Source of the DNA: Aegilops tauschii subsp. strangulata
Lineage: Eukaryota; Streptophyta; Magnoliopsida; Poales; Poaceae
Reading direction: 5' to 3'
DNA length: 64,000 bases
Assembly (NCBI RefSeq): GCF_002575655.3
Contig: NC_053040.3
Span: 226,376,628 to 226,440,627 of the forward strand
The notes beneath the pieces were generated by a model. It had not been told where the DNA came from. It saw only the letters and a list, made by a program, of their open reading frames with translations, and searched no databases. Shown here piece after piece: positions 23,857-37,916 of the stretch. A program made the position numbers and the translations under genes. How positions within the stretch are numbered: position 1 is the stretch's first letter; each line of letters starts with the position of its first letter.

Positions 23857-25184
23857 GTTGTACAAAAGAACATATTCTCCAACTTTAAACTCACATCTTT
23901 TAATTCTTTTGTCATGCCATCTTTTAACTTTTTCTTTGAATAACTTTGCATTTTCATAAGCTTGGGTTCTCCATTCATCTAAAGAACTTATATCAAATAA
24001 CCTCTTTTCACCAGAAAGTTTGAAATCATAGTTGAGTTCTTTAACTGCCCAATATGCTTTATGTTCTAACTCAAGAGGCAAATGACAAGCTTTTCCATAA
24101 ACCATTTTATAAGGAGACATACCCATAGGATTTTTATATGTTGTTCTATAAGCCCAAAGTGCATCATCTAATTTCTTAGACCAATTCTTCCTGGACCTAT
24201 TAACAGTCTTTTGCACAATTAATTTTAGTTCTCTATTGCTAAGTTCAACTTGACCACTAGACTGAGGGTGATAGGGTGATGCAATTCTATGGTTAACATC
24301 ATACTTAGCAAGCATCTTACGGAAAGCACCATGAATAAAGTGTGAACCACCATCAGTCATTTAATATCTAGGGACTCCAAACCTTGGGAAAATAACTTCC
24401 TTAAGCATTTTAATTTTTAATAGAGGTGTTGTGATCAGCACTACTAGTTGGAATAGCTTCTACCCATTTAGTAACATAATCAACAACAACCAAAATATGT
24501 GCATACCCATTAGAGGAAGAAAAAGGTCCCATGTAATCAAATCCCCAAATATCAAATGGTTCAACAGCAAGTGAATAATTCATAGGCATTTCTTGACGCT
24601 TACCGATATTACCTATTCTTTGACATTCATCACAAGAAGAGACAAACTTACGGGCATCCTTGAAGAGAGTAGGCCAATAAAATCCGGATTGCAATACCTT
24701 GTGAGCAGTTCTATCTCCAGCATGATGCCCTCCATAAGCCTCGGAGTGAAATTTCCGTAGGATTTGTCCCTGTTCATGCTCAGGTACACAACGTTTAATA
24801 ATACCATCTACTCCTTTATAAATATGTGGGTCATCCCAAAAGTAATGTCTTAAATCATAGAAGAATTTTTTTTTTGCTGGTATGTAAAGCTAGGTGGTAA
24901 ATATTTAGCAACAATGTAATTAGCATAGTCAGCATACCAAGGAGTACTATTAGCAACATTTATTGCAGCTAACTGCTCATCAGGGAAACTATCATCAATA
25001 GGTAGTGGGTCATCCAGCACATTTTCAAGCCTAGACAAGTTATCAGCTACTGGGTTCTTAGCTCCTTTTCTATCAATGATATGTAAATCAAATTCTAGTA
25101 ACAAGAGAACCCAACGAAAAAGTCTAGGTTTAGCACCTTTCTTTTCCATAAGATATTTAATAGCAGCATGGTCTGTGTGAAAAG

Positions 25185-26924
25185 TGTTGGGGAACACAGT
25201 AATTTCAAAAAAAATCCTACGCACACGCCAGATCCATCTAGGTGATTCATAGCAACGAGAGGGGAGAGTGTTGTCTACGTACCCTCGTAGACTGAAAGCG
25301 GAAGCGTTATGACAACGCGATTGATGTAGTCGTACGTCTTCATGATCCGACCTATCCTAGTACCGAAAGTACGGCACCTCCGCGATCTGCACACGTTCAG
25401 CTCGGTGACGTCCCATGAACTCTCGATCCAGCTGAGTGTCGAGGGAGAGCTTCATCAGCACGATGGCGTGATGACGGTGATGATGAAGTTACCGGCGCAG
25501 GGCTTCGCCTAAGCACTGCAACGATATGACCGAGGTGGCTTATGGTGGAGGGGGGCACCGCACACGGCTAAGACAATGTCAACTTGTGTGTTCTAGGGTG
25601 CCCCCCTGCCCCCGTATATAAAGGAGCAAGGGAGAGGCCGGCCGGCCCTAGGGCGCGCCAAGGAGGGGAGGAATCCTCCTCCTAGTAGGAGTAGGATTCC
25701 TCCTTTCCTAGTCCTACTAGGAGGGGGAAGGAAGGAGTGGGAGAGGGAAAGGAAAGGGGGGTGCCACCCCCCCCCCCCTCCTAGTCCAATTCGGACTCAA
25801 GGGGGAGGGGCGCGCGGCCTGCCCTGGCAGCCCTTCTCTCTCTCTCCACTAAGGCCCATCTAGGAGCACTAGTTCCCCGGGGGGTTCTGGTAACCCTCCG
25901 GCACTCCGGTTTTCTCCGAAATCACCCGGAACACTTCCGGTGTCCGAATATAGCCGTCCAATATATCAATATTTATGTCTCGACCATTTCCAGACTCCTC
26001 ATCATGTCCGTGATCTCATCCGGGACACTAAACAACCTTCGGTACATCAAATCACATAACTCATAATACCAATCGTCATCGAACATTAAGCGTGCGGACC
26101 CTACGGGTTCGAGGACTATGTAGACATGACCGAGACACGTCTCCGGTCAATAACCAATAGCGGAACCTGGATGTTCATATTGGCTCCCACATATTCTACG
26201 AAGATCTTTATCGGTCAAACCGCATAACAACATACGTTGTTCCCTTTGTCATCGGTATGTTACTTGCCCGAGATTCGATCGTCGGTATCTCAATACCTAG
26301 TTCAATCTCGTTACCGGCAAGTCTCTTTACTCGTTCCGTAATGCATCATCCCGCAACTAACTCATTAGTCACATTGCTTGCAAGGCTTATAGTGATGTGC
26401 ATTACCGAGAGGGCCCAGAGATACCTCTCCGACAATCGGAGTGACAAATCCTAATCTCGATCTATGCCAACTCAACAAGTACCATCGGAGACAGCTGTAG
26501 AGCACCTTTATAATCATCCAGTTACGTTGTGAAGTTTGGTAGCACACTAAGTGTTCCTCCGGTATTCGGGAGTTGCATAATCTTATAGTCATAGGAACAT
26601 GTATAAGTCATGAAGAAAGCAATAGCAAATAAACTAAACGATCAAGTGCTAGGATAACGGATGGGTCTTCTACATCACATCATTCTCTAATGATGTGATC
26701 CCGTTCATCAAATGACAACACATGTCTATGGTCAGGAAACATAACCATCTTTGATTAACGAGCTAGTCAAGTAGAGGCATACTAGGGACACTCTGTTTGT
26801 CTATGTATTCACACATGTACTAAGTTTCCGGTTAATACAATTCTAGCATGAATAATAAACATTTATCATGATATAAGGAAATAAATAATAATTTTATTAT
26901 TGCCTCTAGGGCATATTTCCTTCA
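25185..26924 (-). repeat. 3' LTR of the Angela/BARE-like element (1740 bp)
   Basis: On the minus strand it runs from TGAAGGAAATATGCCCTAGA (26924) to …CCCCAACA (25185). The polypurine tract GTGGGAGAC (plus coordinates 26925-26933, reverse strand) lies directly upstream. A TATA-like TTTATATACG is on the minus strand at about 25614-25623. It differs from the other LTR at roughly one base in five over the first 400 bases seen by eye. Confidence 0.82.
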
Positions 26925-27417
26925 GTCTCCCACTTGCACTAGAGTCAATAATCTAGTTCACATCGCCATGCGATTTAACACCAATAGTTCACATCGTCAT
27001 GTGATTTAACACTCGATAGTTCACATCGCCATGTGACCAATACCCAAAGGGTTTACTAGAGTCAATAATCTAGTTCACGTCGCCATGTGATTAACACGCA
27101 AAGAGTACTAAGGTGTGATCATGTTTTGCTTGTGAGAGAAGTTTAGTCAACGGGTCTGCCACATTCAGATTCGTATGTATTTTGCAAATTTCTATGTCTA
27201 CAATGCTCTACACGGAGCTACTCTAGCTAAATGCTCCCACTTTCAATATGTATCTAGATCAAGACTCAGAGTCATCCAGATCGGTGTCAAAGCTTGCATC
27301 GACGTAACTCTTTACGACAAACTCTTTATCACCTCCATAACCGAGAAATATTTCCTTAGTCCTCTAAGGATAAAAAAATTTGACCAATGTCCAGTGATCT
27401 ACTCCTAGATCACTATT
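26925..27417 (-). other. 3' untranslated region of the Angela/BARE-like element
   Basis: This stretch lies between the pol relic and the polypurine tract. It contains four tandem-like 'agttcacatcgccatgtga' repeats (about 26937-27090), each with an internal short dyad. No gene is seen. Confidence 0.5.
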
Positions 27418-30400
27418 TTACTTCCTTACCAATCTCAGGGCAGGGTATACAATAGGTCTGGTACACAGCATGGCATACTTTGTAGAACCTATGGCTGAGG
27501 CATAGGGAATGACTTTCATTCTCTCTCTATCTTCTGCCGTGGTCGGGCTTTGAGTCTTACTCAACTTCACACCTTGCAACACAGGCAAGAACTCCTTCTT
27601 TGACTGTTCCATTTTGAACTACTTCAAAAACTTGTCAAGGTATGTACTCATTGAAAAACTTATCAAGCGTCTTGATCTATCTCTATAGATCTTAATGCTC
27701 AATATGTAAGCAGCTTCACCGAGGTCTTTCTTTGAAAAACTCCTTTCAAACACTCCTTTATGCTTTCCAGAAAAATTCTACATCATTTCCGATCAATAAT
27801 ATGTCATACACATATACTTATCAAAAAAGCTGTAGCGCTCCCACTCACTTTCTTGTAAATACAGGCTTCACCGCAAGTCTGTATAAAACTATATGCTTTC
27901 ATCAACTCATCAAAGCGTATATTCCAACTCCGAGATACTTGCACCAGTCCATAGATGGATCGCTGGAGCTTGCACATTTTGTTAGCACCTTTAGGATTGA
28001 CAAAACCTTATGGTTGTATCATATACAACTCTTCTTTCATAAATCCATTAAGGAATGCAGTTTTGATATCAATTTGTCCGATTTCATAAAATGTGACAAT
28101 TGCTAACATGATTCGGATAGACTTTAAGCATCGATACGAGTGAAAAAATCTCATCGTAGTCAACATCTTGAACTTGTCAAAAACCCTTTTCGACAAGTCG
28201 AGCTTTGTAGATAGTAACACTACTATCAGCGTTCGTCTTCCTCTTGAAGATCCATTTATTCTCAATGGCTTGCCGATCATCGGGCAAGTCCACCAAAGTC
28301 CACACTTTGTTTTTATACATGGATTCTATCTCAGATTTCATGGCCTCCAGTCATCTGTCGGAATCTGGGCTCATCATCTCTTCCTCATAGTTCGTAGGTT
28401 CATCACGGTCTAGTAACATGACTTCCAAAACAGGATTACCGTACCACTCTAGTGCGGATCATACTCTGGGTGACCTACGAGGTTCGGTAGTAACTTGATC
28501 TGAAGTTTCATGATCATCATCATTAACTTCCTCACTAATTGGTGTAGGCATCACTGGAACTGATTTCAATGATGAGCTACTTTTCAATTCGAGAGAAGGT
28601 ACAATTACCTCATCAAGTTCTACTTTCCTCCCACTCACTTCTTTCGAGAGAAACTCCTTCTCTAGAAAGGATCCATTCTTAGCAACGAATATCTTGCCTT
28701 CGGATCTGTGATAGAAGGTGTACCCAATAGTTACTTTTGGGTATTCTATGAAGATGCACTTCTCCGATTTGGGTTTGAGCTTATCAGGATGAAACTTTTC
28801 ACATAAGCATCACAACCCCAAACTTTAAGAAACGACAGCTTAAGTTTCTTGCTAAACCACAGTTCATACGGTGTCGTCTCAATGGATTTAGATGGTGCCC
28901 TTTTTTAACGTGAATACAGTTGTCTCTAATGCATAACCCCAAAATGATAGTGGTAAATCGGTAAGAGACATCATAGATTGCACTATATCCAATAAAGTAC
29001 GGTTATGACATTCGGACACACAATTATGTTGTGGTGTTCCAGGTGGCATGAATTTGTGAAACTATTCCACATTGTCTTAATTGAAGACCAAACTCGTAAC
29101 TCAAATATTCATCTCCGCGATCAGATCGTAGAAACTTTATTTTCTTGTTACGATGATTTTCCACTTCACTCTGGAAAAAAAATTGAACTTTTCAAATGTT
29201 TCAGACTTATGTTTCATCAAGTAGATATACCCATATCTGCTCAAATCATCTGTGAAAGTCAGAAAATAACGATACCCGTCGCGAGCCTCAACACTCATCA
29301 GACCGCATACATCAGTATGTATTATTTCCAGTAAGTCAGTTGCTCGCTCCATTGTTTTGGAGAATGGAGTCTTAGTCATCTTGCCCATGAGGCATGGTTC
29401 GCAAGCATCAAGTGATTCATAATCAAGTGATTCCAAAAGCCCATCAGCATGGAGTTTCTTCATGCGCTTTACACCAATATGACCTAAATGGCAGTGCCAC
29501 AAATAAGTTGCACTATCATTATTAACTTTGCATCTTTTGGCTTCAATATTATGAATATGTGTATCACTACGATCGAGATTCAATAAACCATTTATATTGA
29601 GTGTATGACCATAGAAGGTTTTATTCATGTAAATAGAACAACAATTATTCTTTGACATAAATGAATAACCGTATTGCAATAAACATGATCCAATCATATT
29701 CATGCTCAACGCAAACACCAAATAACATTTATTTTGGGTTCAACACTAATCCCGAAGGTAAAGGGAGTGTGTGATGGTGATCTTATCAACCTTGGAATCA
29801 CTTCCAACACACACCATCACCTCGCCCTTAACTAGTCTCTGTTTATTTTGCAGCTCCCGTTTCGAGTTACTAATCTTAGAAACTGAACCAGTATCAAATC
29901 CTAGGGGTTGCTATAAACACTAGTAAAGTACACATCAATAACATGTATATCCAATATACCTTTGTTCACTATGCCATCCTTCTTATTCGCCAAGTATCTA
30001 GGGCAGTTCCACTTCCAGTGACCATTTCCTTTGCAGTAGAAGCACTCAGTTTCAGGCTTGGGTCTAGCTTTGGGCTTCTTCACGGGAGTGACAACTTGTT
30101 TGTCATTCTTCTTCAAGTTCCCTTTCTATCCCTTTGACATTTTATTGAAACTAGTGGTCTTGTTAACCATCAACACTTGATGCTTTTCTTGATTTCTACC
30201 TTCGCCGATTTTAGCATCGCCAAGAGCTTGGGAATTGTTTTCGTTATCCCTTGTACATTATAGTGCATCACGAAGTTCTAGTAACTTGGTGATAGTGACT
30301 AGAGAACTTTGTCAATTACTATCTTATCTGGAAGATTAACTCCCACTTGATTCAAGCAATTGTAGTACCCAGACAATCTGAGCACATGCTCGCTGGTTGA

Positions 30401-30744
30401 GCTATTCTCCTCCATCTTGTAGGCAAAGTACTGTCAGAGGTCTCATACCTCTTTACACAGGCATGAGTATGAAATACCAATTTCAACTCATGGAACATCT
30501 TATATGCTCCATGGCGTTCAAAATGTTTTTGAAGTCCCGGTTCTAAGCCGTAAAGCATGGTGCACTAAACTATCAAGTAGTCATCATACTGAGCTTGTCA
30601 AACATTCATAACGTCTGCATCTACTCCTGCAATAGGTCTGTCACCTAGCGGTGCATCAACGACATAATTCTTTTGTGCAGCAATGAGGATAATCCTCAGA
30701 TCACTGACCTAGTCCGCATCATTGCTACTATCATCTTTCAACAT
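27418..30744 (-). pseudogene. gag-pol: Angela/BARE-like gag-pol polyprotein, heavily decayed
   Basis: Minus-strand fragments in copia order: gag from an ATG at 30744 (MLKDDSSNDADQVSDLRIIL, then MLYGLEPGLQKHFERHGAYK at 30558); CCHC knuckle CFYCKGNGHWKWNCP (about 30000); gag-pre-integrase CHLGHIGVKRMKKLHADGLL with CEPCLMGKM (about 29400-29500); integrase core start IHTDVCGLMSVEARDGYRYF (about 29300); RT with IDIKTAFLNGFMKEELYMIQ (about 28020-28080); and the RT/RNase H border YAMLCTRPIVYPALRLV (about 27430-27480). At least eight frame changes or stops separate them. It is not functional and is clearly older than the elements nested in its LTR. Confidence 0.8.
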
Positions 30745-32031
30745 AGTTTTTCTCTAGGAACATATCAAAAATAAACGGGGAGCTACATCGCGAGCTATTG
30801 ATCTACAACATAGTTATGCAAATACAATCAGGACTAAGTTCATGATAAATTAAAGTTCAATTAATCATATTACTTAAGAATTCCCACTTAGATAGACATC
30901 CCTCTGGTCATCTAAATGATAACGTGATCCAAATCAACTAAACCATGTCCGATCGTCACGTGAGATGGAGTAGTTTTCAATGGTGAACATCACTATGTTG
31001 ATCATATCTACTATATGATTCATGCTCGACCTTTCGGTCTCAAGTGTTCCAAGGCCATGTCTGTACATGCCAGGCTCGTCAAGTTTAACCCAAGTATTCT
31101 GCATGTGCAAAACTGTCTTGCACCCGTTGTATGTGAACGTAGAGCCTATCACACTCGATCATCACGTGGTGTCTCAGCACGACGAACTGTCGCAACGGTA
31201 CATACTCAGGGAGAACACTTATACCTTTAAATTTTGTTAAGGATTCATCTTATAATGCTACCGCCGTACTAAGCAAAATAAGATGAATAAAAGATAAACA
31301 TCACATGCAATCAAAATATGTGACATGATATGGCCCCTTGTGCCTTTGATCTCCATCTCCAAAGCACCATCATGATCTCCATCGTCACCAGCTTGACATC
31401 TTGATCTCCATTGTAGCATCGTGGTCGTCCCGCCAACTATTGCTTCTACAACTATTTCTAAAGCATAGTGATAAAGTAAAGCAATTACATGGCGTTTGCA
31501 TTTCATACAATAAAGCGACAACCATAAGGCTCCTGCCAGTTGCCGATAACTTTTACAAAACATGATCATCTCATACAATAACGTATATCACATCATGTCT
31601 TGACCATATCTCATCACAACATCCCTGCAAAAAGAAGTTAGACGTCCTCTACTTTGTTGTTGCAAGTTTTACGTGGCTGCTACGGGCTTCTAGCAAGAAC
31701 CGTTCTTACCTACGCATCAAAACCACAACGGTGATTTATCAAGTTTTTTGTTTTAACCTTCAACAAGGGCCGGCCGCAGTCAAATTCAATTCAACTAAAG
31801 TTGGAGAAACAGACACCCGTCAGCCACCTTTATGAAAAACTAGTTGCATGTCTATCAGTGGAACCGGTCTCATGAACGTGGTCATGTAAGGTTGGTCTGG
31901 GCCGCTTCATCCAACAATACCGCCGAATCAAAATAAGACATTGGTGGTAAGTAGTATGACTATCACCGCCCACAACTCTTTGTGTTCTACTCGTGCATAT
32001 CATCTACGCATAGACCTGGCTCGGATATCAC
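30745..32031 (-). other. 5' leader of the Angela/BARE-like element with primer site
   Basis: This is non-coding leader between the 5' LTR and gag. The primer site is at about 32014-32031: on the minus strand, GTGATATCCGAGCC, a two-mismatch form of the tRNA-Met complement (TGGTATCAGAGCC). No gene is supported. Confidence 0.55.
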
Positions 32032-32488
32032 TGTTGGGAAACGTTGCATGGAAAACAAAACAAAAATTCTACGCACATGCAATGATCTATCCATGGAGAT
32101 GCATAGCAACGAGGGGGAGAGTGTGTCTACGTACCCTTGTAGACTGTAAGCGGAACGTTTGAAACGCAGTTGATGTAGTCAAACTTCTTCCAGCTCCGAC
32201 CGATCAAGTACCAAACGCACGACACCTCCGAGTTCTGCACACGTTCAGCTCGGTGACGTCCCTCGCCTTCTTGATCCAGCAAGACGTCAAGGTAGTAGAT
32301 GAGTTCCGTCAGCACGACGGCGTGGTGACGGTGATGGTGAAGTGATCCTCGCAAGGCTTCGCCTAAGCACTACGAAGATATGACCGAGGGTATAAACTAT
32401 GGAGGGGTTGCCGCACACGAGTAGGCAATTGTCTGTTGTGTGCAAGGCGCCCCCCGTCCTCATATATATAGGTGGGAGGGAGGGAGGA

Positions 32489-34575
32489 TGAAAGATCGTG
32501 GATGTCGCCTAGAGGGGGTGAATAGGCGCTTTAAAATAATTACGGTTTAGGCTTGAACAAATGCGGAATAAACCTAACGGTTAATTTGACAAGCACAAAA
32601 CCTAAAACAACTAGGCTCGCCTATGTGCACCAACAACTTATGCTAAGCAAGGAAAACAACTAAGTGATAGCAAGATATATGACAAGAAACAATATGGCTA
32701 TCACAAAGTAAAGTGCATAAGTAAAGGGGTCGGGTAAGAGATAACCGAGGCACGTGGAGACGATGATGTATCCCGAAGTTCACACCCTTGCGGATGCTAA
32801 TCTCCGTTTGGAGCGGTGTGGAGGCACAATGCTCCCCAAGAAGACACTAGGGCCACCGTAATCTCCTCACGCCCTCGCACAATGCAAGATGCCGTGATTC
32901 CACTAAGGGACCCTTGAGGGCGGTCACCGAACCCGTACAAATGGCAACCCTTGGGGGCGGTCACCGAACCCGTACACTTTGGCAACCCTTGGGGGCGGTC
33001 ACCGGAACCCGTCAAATTGCTCGGGGCGATCTCCACAACCTAATTGGAGACCCCGGCGCTTGCCCGGAGCTTTACACCACAATGATTGAGCTCCGAACAC
33101 CACCAACCGTCTAGGGCGCCCAAGCACCCAAGAGGAACAAGCTCAAGGGCACCAAGCACCCAAGAGTAATAAGCTTCTCAACTTGTAACTTCCACGTATC
33201 ACCGTGGAGAACTCAAACCGATGCACCAAATGCAATGGCAAGGGCACACGGAGTGCCCAAGTCCTTCTCTCTCAAATCCCATCGAAGCAACTAATGCTAG
33301 GGAGGAAAAAGAGAGGAAGAACAAGAAGGAGAACACCAAGAACTCCAAGATCTAGATCCAAGGGGTTCCCCTCACATAGAGGAGAAAGTGATTGGTGGAA
33401 ATGTGGATCTAGATCTCCTCTCTCTTTTCCCTCAAAAAATAGCAAGAATCCATGGAGGGATTGAGAGTTAGCAAGCTCGAAGAAGGTCAACAATGGGGGA
33501 AGAACACGAGCTCAAAGGATCAGGTTCATTGGGGAAGAAGAGGCAGGGGAGGTATGCCAACAAATAGAGGAGTGAAACCTCCAACCGAGAAGAACCGGCA
33601 TAACCTCCAACATCGAAAACATCATAGAAGATGCGAGTGAACTCCGTTTTCGATGAACTCGAGCTTGTCATCAAGATGACCATAAGCTCCGAAACTCACA
33701 AAGAGAAGAACCAAACAAGAACCAATAAAGATGATGCAAGGATGCAATGGTTTGAGCTCTCTATGAATGATACGATCAAGCTACTCATCGAGAGCCCCCC
33801 TTGATAGTACGGCAATCGATCCTATAACCCGGTCTCCCAACTACCGTCATGAGACCGGTAAAATAGAAAACCTATCAAGGGCAAACCTTTGCCTTGCACA
33901 TGGTCCACTTGAGCTAGATGATGACGATCTTGACTCCCTCAAGTTGGACCACCTTTCTTGGTTGCGTTGGCTCGATGAAGACTAGTTGATTGCTCCCCCA
34001 TACTCCACTATGGGTGAGCCACTCTTCCGCGCATCTTCACAAGTCCATTGTCACCACAATGGACGACAAGCTTCAAGCATTTGATCTCTTCATGATGCTT
34101 CACTTGAACTTGCACACCGCAACCTAACCCCACAAAGAACTCTCACGAAGATCATGGGTTAGTACACAAAGCGTAATTGACAATGCTTACCACACCATGG
34201 GATCGCTTGATCCCTCTCCGTACATCTTCTACGCTTTGTGAGTTGATCAAGTTGATTCACTCTTGACTTAGTCTTGATCAACCATGAATCTTTTCAACTC
34301 TCTTCATTTGGATGATGTCTTGAAGATATGCATGAATGATCACACAATCTTCTTCTCCAAGACATGCTTGCAATAAGCTCAACTCTCACATGACCAATCT
34401 TTGGATAATTCCTTAATAACACCTTGGTCACCACATAAACTCCTTGAAACCAACACATGAACTTCAAGAAATTCCTATGGACAAATCCTTCAAATATAAC
34501 TCAAGGCAACCATTAGTCGATAGAGATTGTCATCAATTACCAAAACCAAACATGGGGGCACCGCATGTTCTTTCA
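32489..34575 (-). repeat. 3' LTR of the gag-only copia element (2087 bp)
   Basis: It is nearly identical to 40388-42476. The adjoining AAAATGGGGGAGAT on the minus strand (about 34576-34589) is the polypurine tract. An internal threefold repeat of 'cccttgggggcggtcaccg' type is at 32907-33010. Confidence 0.9.
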
Positions 34576-37500
34576 ATCTCCCCCATTTTGGTAATTGATG
34601 ACAATCACTTTCAAGAGAGTTTATATAAGGAATTATGCATCACCATGTAATGCAACAACCAATAATGCATGCGTATGAGATGCAAATGCTTAGGAACAAA
34701 ACCAAAGCAAGGAGACAACTCTGAAGACTTCTCCACAAAACTCTCTGAAACTTCTCCCCCATTGGCATCGATTGCTAAAATGGGCGAAAAGCTTAGAAGG
34801 CCAATATAAAAAGTGTTCCTCCATAAATTGTGTATTTCTCAACAAGAGAGTGGAATGCAATACACATGTCCAACGGTGAATACTTGGAGGAAGACAAACT
34901 ATATTGAGGCCCAAAGATTGCACAAGATTGATATGCCACAAAGACATAACAAAGAGAGAAACAAGCAATCAAGCAATCAAAAGATACCAATTGAAGCAAG
35001 CAATCAACGGATATCAATTGAGCCAACTAGACCAATGATCCTACATGCCACATGAATGAAATAAATTATGGTATGAGCAAAGGAGTGTTCTAGAGAAACT
35101 AGAGAAGCTCCCCATGATTTGTGCACAATCTAGTTTTGTAATTGGATACAACGAGCACAAAATAGGATCGTCACTCCCCCAAGATCAATAGAACCTCACG
35201 CCAAGTGCAAGAGAGCAACAGAGTGTTCCAAAAACACTAGTGAAGCTCTCCATTATTTGTGCACTTCTTACAATATTTGCATTAGGATACCGAGTGCACA
35301 AAATAGGATCATTACTCCCCGAAAATCAATAGGAACTCACAACAAGTGCAAGTGAGCAAATAGGAAACAAAGCCTAGCACTTGCAACAAACAAATGGTTG
35401 AGCAACATATAAAAGAGGCAACTTAAGAGTAGGCTCAACCAAAATGATGTGTGTGAGTCATGGCAAAGCACTTGAGAAGACTAATGTACGAATGAGCATT
35501 AAGCATCAACATAGTCTTGGATAGTGGAGATACAAGGTGCATGACATGTCCTCCCCACACACACCAAACTAGCAAAAGGGTTCACAAGCACACTAAAAAT
35601 GCAAAATGAATAACCAACACTTGTGACAACCCATGGTGAAGATAGAAGATGAAAGCCTCATCAAGACGAGGGATACCAATTAAGATGGCAAAAGCCTCGT
35701 AGAGATAAGCATGAGGAAAATAATCTTCACCACACAGGAGTGCATCAAGATGCAACGAGATAAGACATGCACTCAAAGCAAAAGCTTTCACGGAGCCACC
35801 AAAGAAATAACAAGAAAGACAAGGTGGACGTGAAAGAAAGGATATCATCTAGAGATGTAATTTCTCTCAAGTGTATAAGGTTCTAGGTAGACGAGATCAT
35901 GATGATATATATCTACAAAGAGGGATGTACACCCGAAATAGTTACAACACGAAGGAACAAGATATCCAAAAGGAAGTCATAGATATACCAATAAGATATT
36001 TGCTTGGAAGCATAGCACATGGCTAGATATGGTCTTATTGTACATAAATGAATTCCTACCACACAACCATCAAAGACATCACAACTAGCAACAAGAGATC
36101 ATTGTTGGGATGGTTTGAGAAAGGAAACAAGTATCACAAGAGAGAATGAATAACATGCAATAATACAACCTACACAAGGTTGATTCAAGAAATGTGTGCA
36201 TGAAGTATATGAAGATACTTGTTACCGAGTTAACATTGGAAGGATGTAGTAGATACCAATTGAAGGTACAAAGTAGTTCATTGATCATCCTAGCTTGACT
36301 CCAAAAAGCACATGGTGACAACACCTTCCTTGTGAGTGAGCCGAGCATCCAATCCATCTCCAATTGTTCCTAGAACAACAACACAAACAAAATGGTGCCC
36401 AAACTCATTGGGACCAAAGAGTTAGAAACACCAACAATACATAGGACAAACTCCACATAATTATGTGCATATAGATATGGAAATGAAATTCATGCACATC
36501 TCATCCAATTTGAGACTTGGTGGAGTTTTCCCTATATATTAGGTCAAAGAGAGAAAGCATGCCAAGGAAACTACATGAAGTTAATATGCATGCTCAAGAC
36601 TTTCAAGAACCGATACCAAAATACAAGGAAATACCAAGTGAAAAGAATACCAAATGGAGAAATCATCACTTGGAAGATATCATAAAAAGATACATCAAGG
36701 AATGAGATATCCATTGGAACCCGCAAAATGATATCAAACTCCCAAAAGAGAGGATGGTTCCAAACAAACCAAGTTCTCTACAAAGTTTCATGATGGCACA
36801 AGTACCAAAAAGAAACGGCTTGCCGTCCACCAACACACACTTAAAATGGATCACAAGTTTAGTGTTTTATAGAAAATAGGATAGCTCCCCCACGAGTTGT
36901 GCATTATAGAGAATTTGCATTTGAATACAAAATGCACAAGGTAGGATCACCATGTTCACTATATCAAGGAAAACACTAGACAAGATCAAGAAAACAACAA
37001 GATCCTCAAGTGGCACGGAAGGCAATGGGAGTTGACACAAACTTGGCAAGAGATAAGGCAAATAAAAAGCAAACGCCAACGTGAAGATGATCAATAATTT
37101 CTACCACACATAAGTGAGTACCAATTGTCAAAAGACAACAAGTATTTGGAAATAATTCCCGTTGGTAGATGGCAATGATATCCAACATCATCTTCACACC
37201 AAACACAAGCAAATTGCAACTTGTAGAGCTAACATGCCACCTAGGAATAAGATAATTTACAATATCAACTCTAGGTGACAATATCTCAAATGTACACATT
37301 TTCTAGGCTAGTAATATACACATAGCATATTACTCCCCCATAATGTGATACCAATTAAGGATAAACAAGAGGCAAATAAAAGGATCCAACAAGAGATAAT
37401 TAATGGACTATTTAGAATTTGAATTTCTCATGAGAAGACATACCACATAGCGACTAGATAATCTTGAAATATCAATACTAGATGGTATTAATCATGTACA

Positions 37501-37916
37501 CACATTTATAGGATTGTGAGGTGCACAAAGCACATCACTCCCCCATAATGGGATATTTCATTAATCTCTCACAAGATCCAACTAAGATACAAACAAGATG
37601 CACAACGGCTCAACGAACGACACACATGTACATGAAGTGCAAACCAACATACCTATACTTGATTACTCAAGATAAGCAATTTGGAGACACAATCATATAC
37701 AACCACATGCAAGGAACAAAACCAAAACATGCAACGGGGGCAAGTAACTTTCAATGTGAGCAATTTAACTACAAGTTACCGCAAGGAGGCACATTGGATA
37801 TAAGATATAAACTTGATGATTCAATTGACTTGGCTTGAGACAATAAGAATGATGAAGTCCCCTTAATTCTTCATAATGTAGCCAAGTCTCCAATGACCTC
37901 CAACAACACCTATTGA
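34576..37916 (-). other. Non-coding interior of the gag-only copia element
   Basis: This 3.3-kb segment occupies the place of pol but has no recognisable protein domain in any frame; open frames are short and AT-driven. It contains a tandem pair of about 137-base units (35083-35219 and 35220-35365), a diverged third unit near 36885-36970, and repeated PPT-like strings (CTCCCCCA, for example 35176, 36888, 37333 and 37530). It is comparable to the 3' spacer of SIRE elements, expanded. Confidence 0.6.

Larger units (their letters stand above)
9008..25184 (-). mobile_element. Athila-clade gypsy retrotransposon (Fatima/Sabrina-like), 3' half only, with nested insertions
   Basis: On the minus strand the remaining order is RNase H, integrase, pol C-terminus, a small accessory frame, a spacer, a polypurine tract and the 3' LTR (10533 down to 9008). 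The body is interrupted by the CRM-clade element (11606-19393) and by a solo LTR (20725-23856), both with clean 5-bp target duplications. The 5' LTR, gag, protease and most of RT are missing: the pol frame stops abruptly at 25184, where a copia LTR begins. Clade assignment rests on the integrase motif LPLELEHKAYWA and on the LTR start TGATATGTCC. Confidence 0.8.
20471..25184 (-). pseudogene. pol: Athila-clade pol fragment: RNase H, integrase and C-terminal tail, interrupted
   Basis: On the minus strand: RNase H end [20 protein letters not shown] (about 25184-24850); integrase zinc finger with CDECQRIGNIGKRQEMP and the core start DYMGPFSSSNGYAHILVVVD (24694-24410); integrase core MTDGGSHFIHGAFRKMLAKY through LPLELEHKAYWAVKELNYDF (24360-23862). 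Then comes a 3132-bp solo LTR, and the tail resumes at 20719 (PYIIEEVYWSG…NPKVVNGQRIKQYISGTPIN) to a TGA at 20471-20473. There are at least two frameshifts (near 24840 and 24400) and a TAA just before MTDGG. The 5' side is cut off at 25184 by the copia LTR, so gag, protease and RT are absent. Confidence 0.82.

Noticed and set aside
32797..33683. Small frames repeated at 32.8-33.7 kb and 40.7-41.6 kb
   Set aside because: They are the two LTR copies of the gag-only copia element; the frames have no domain.
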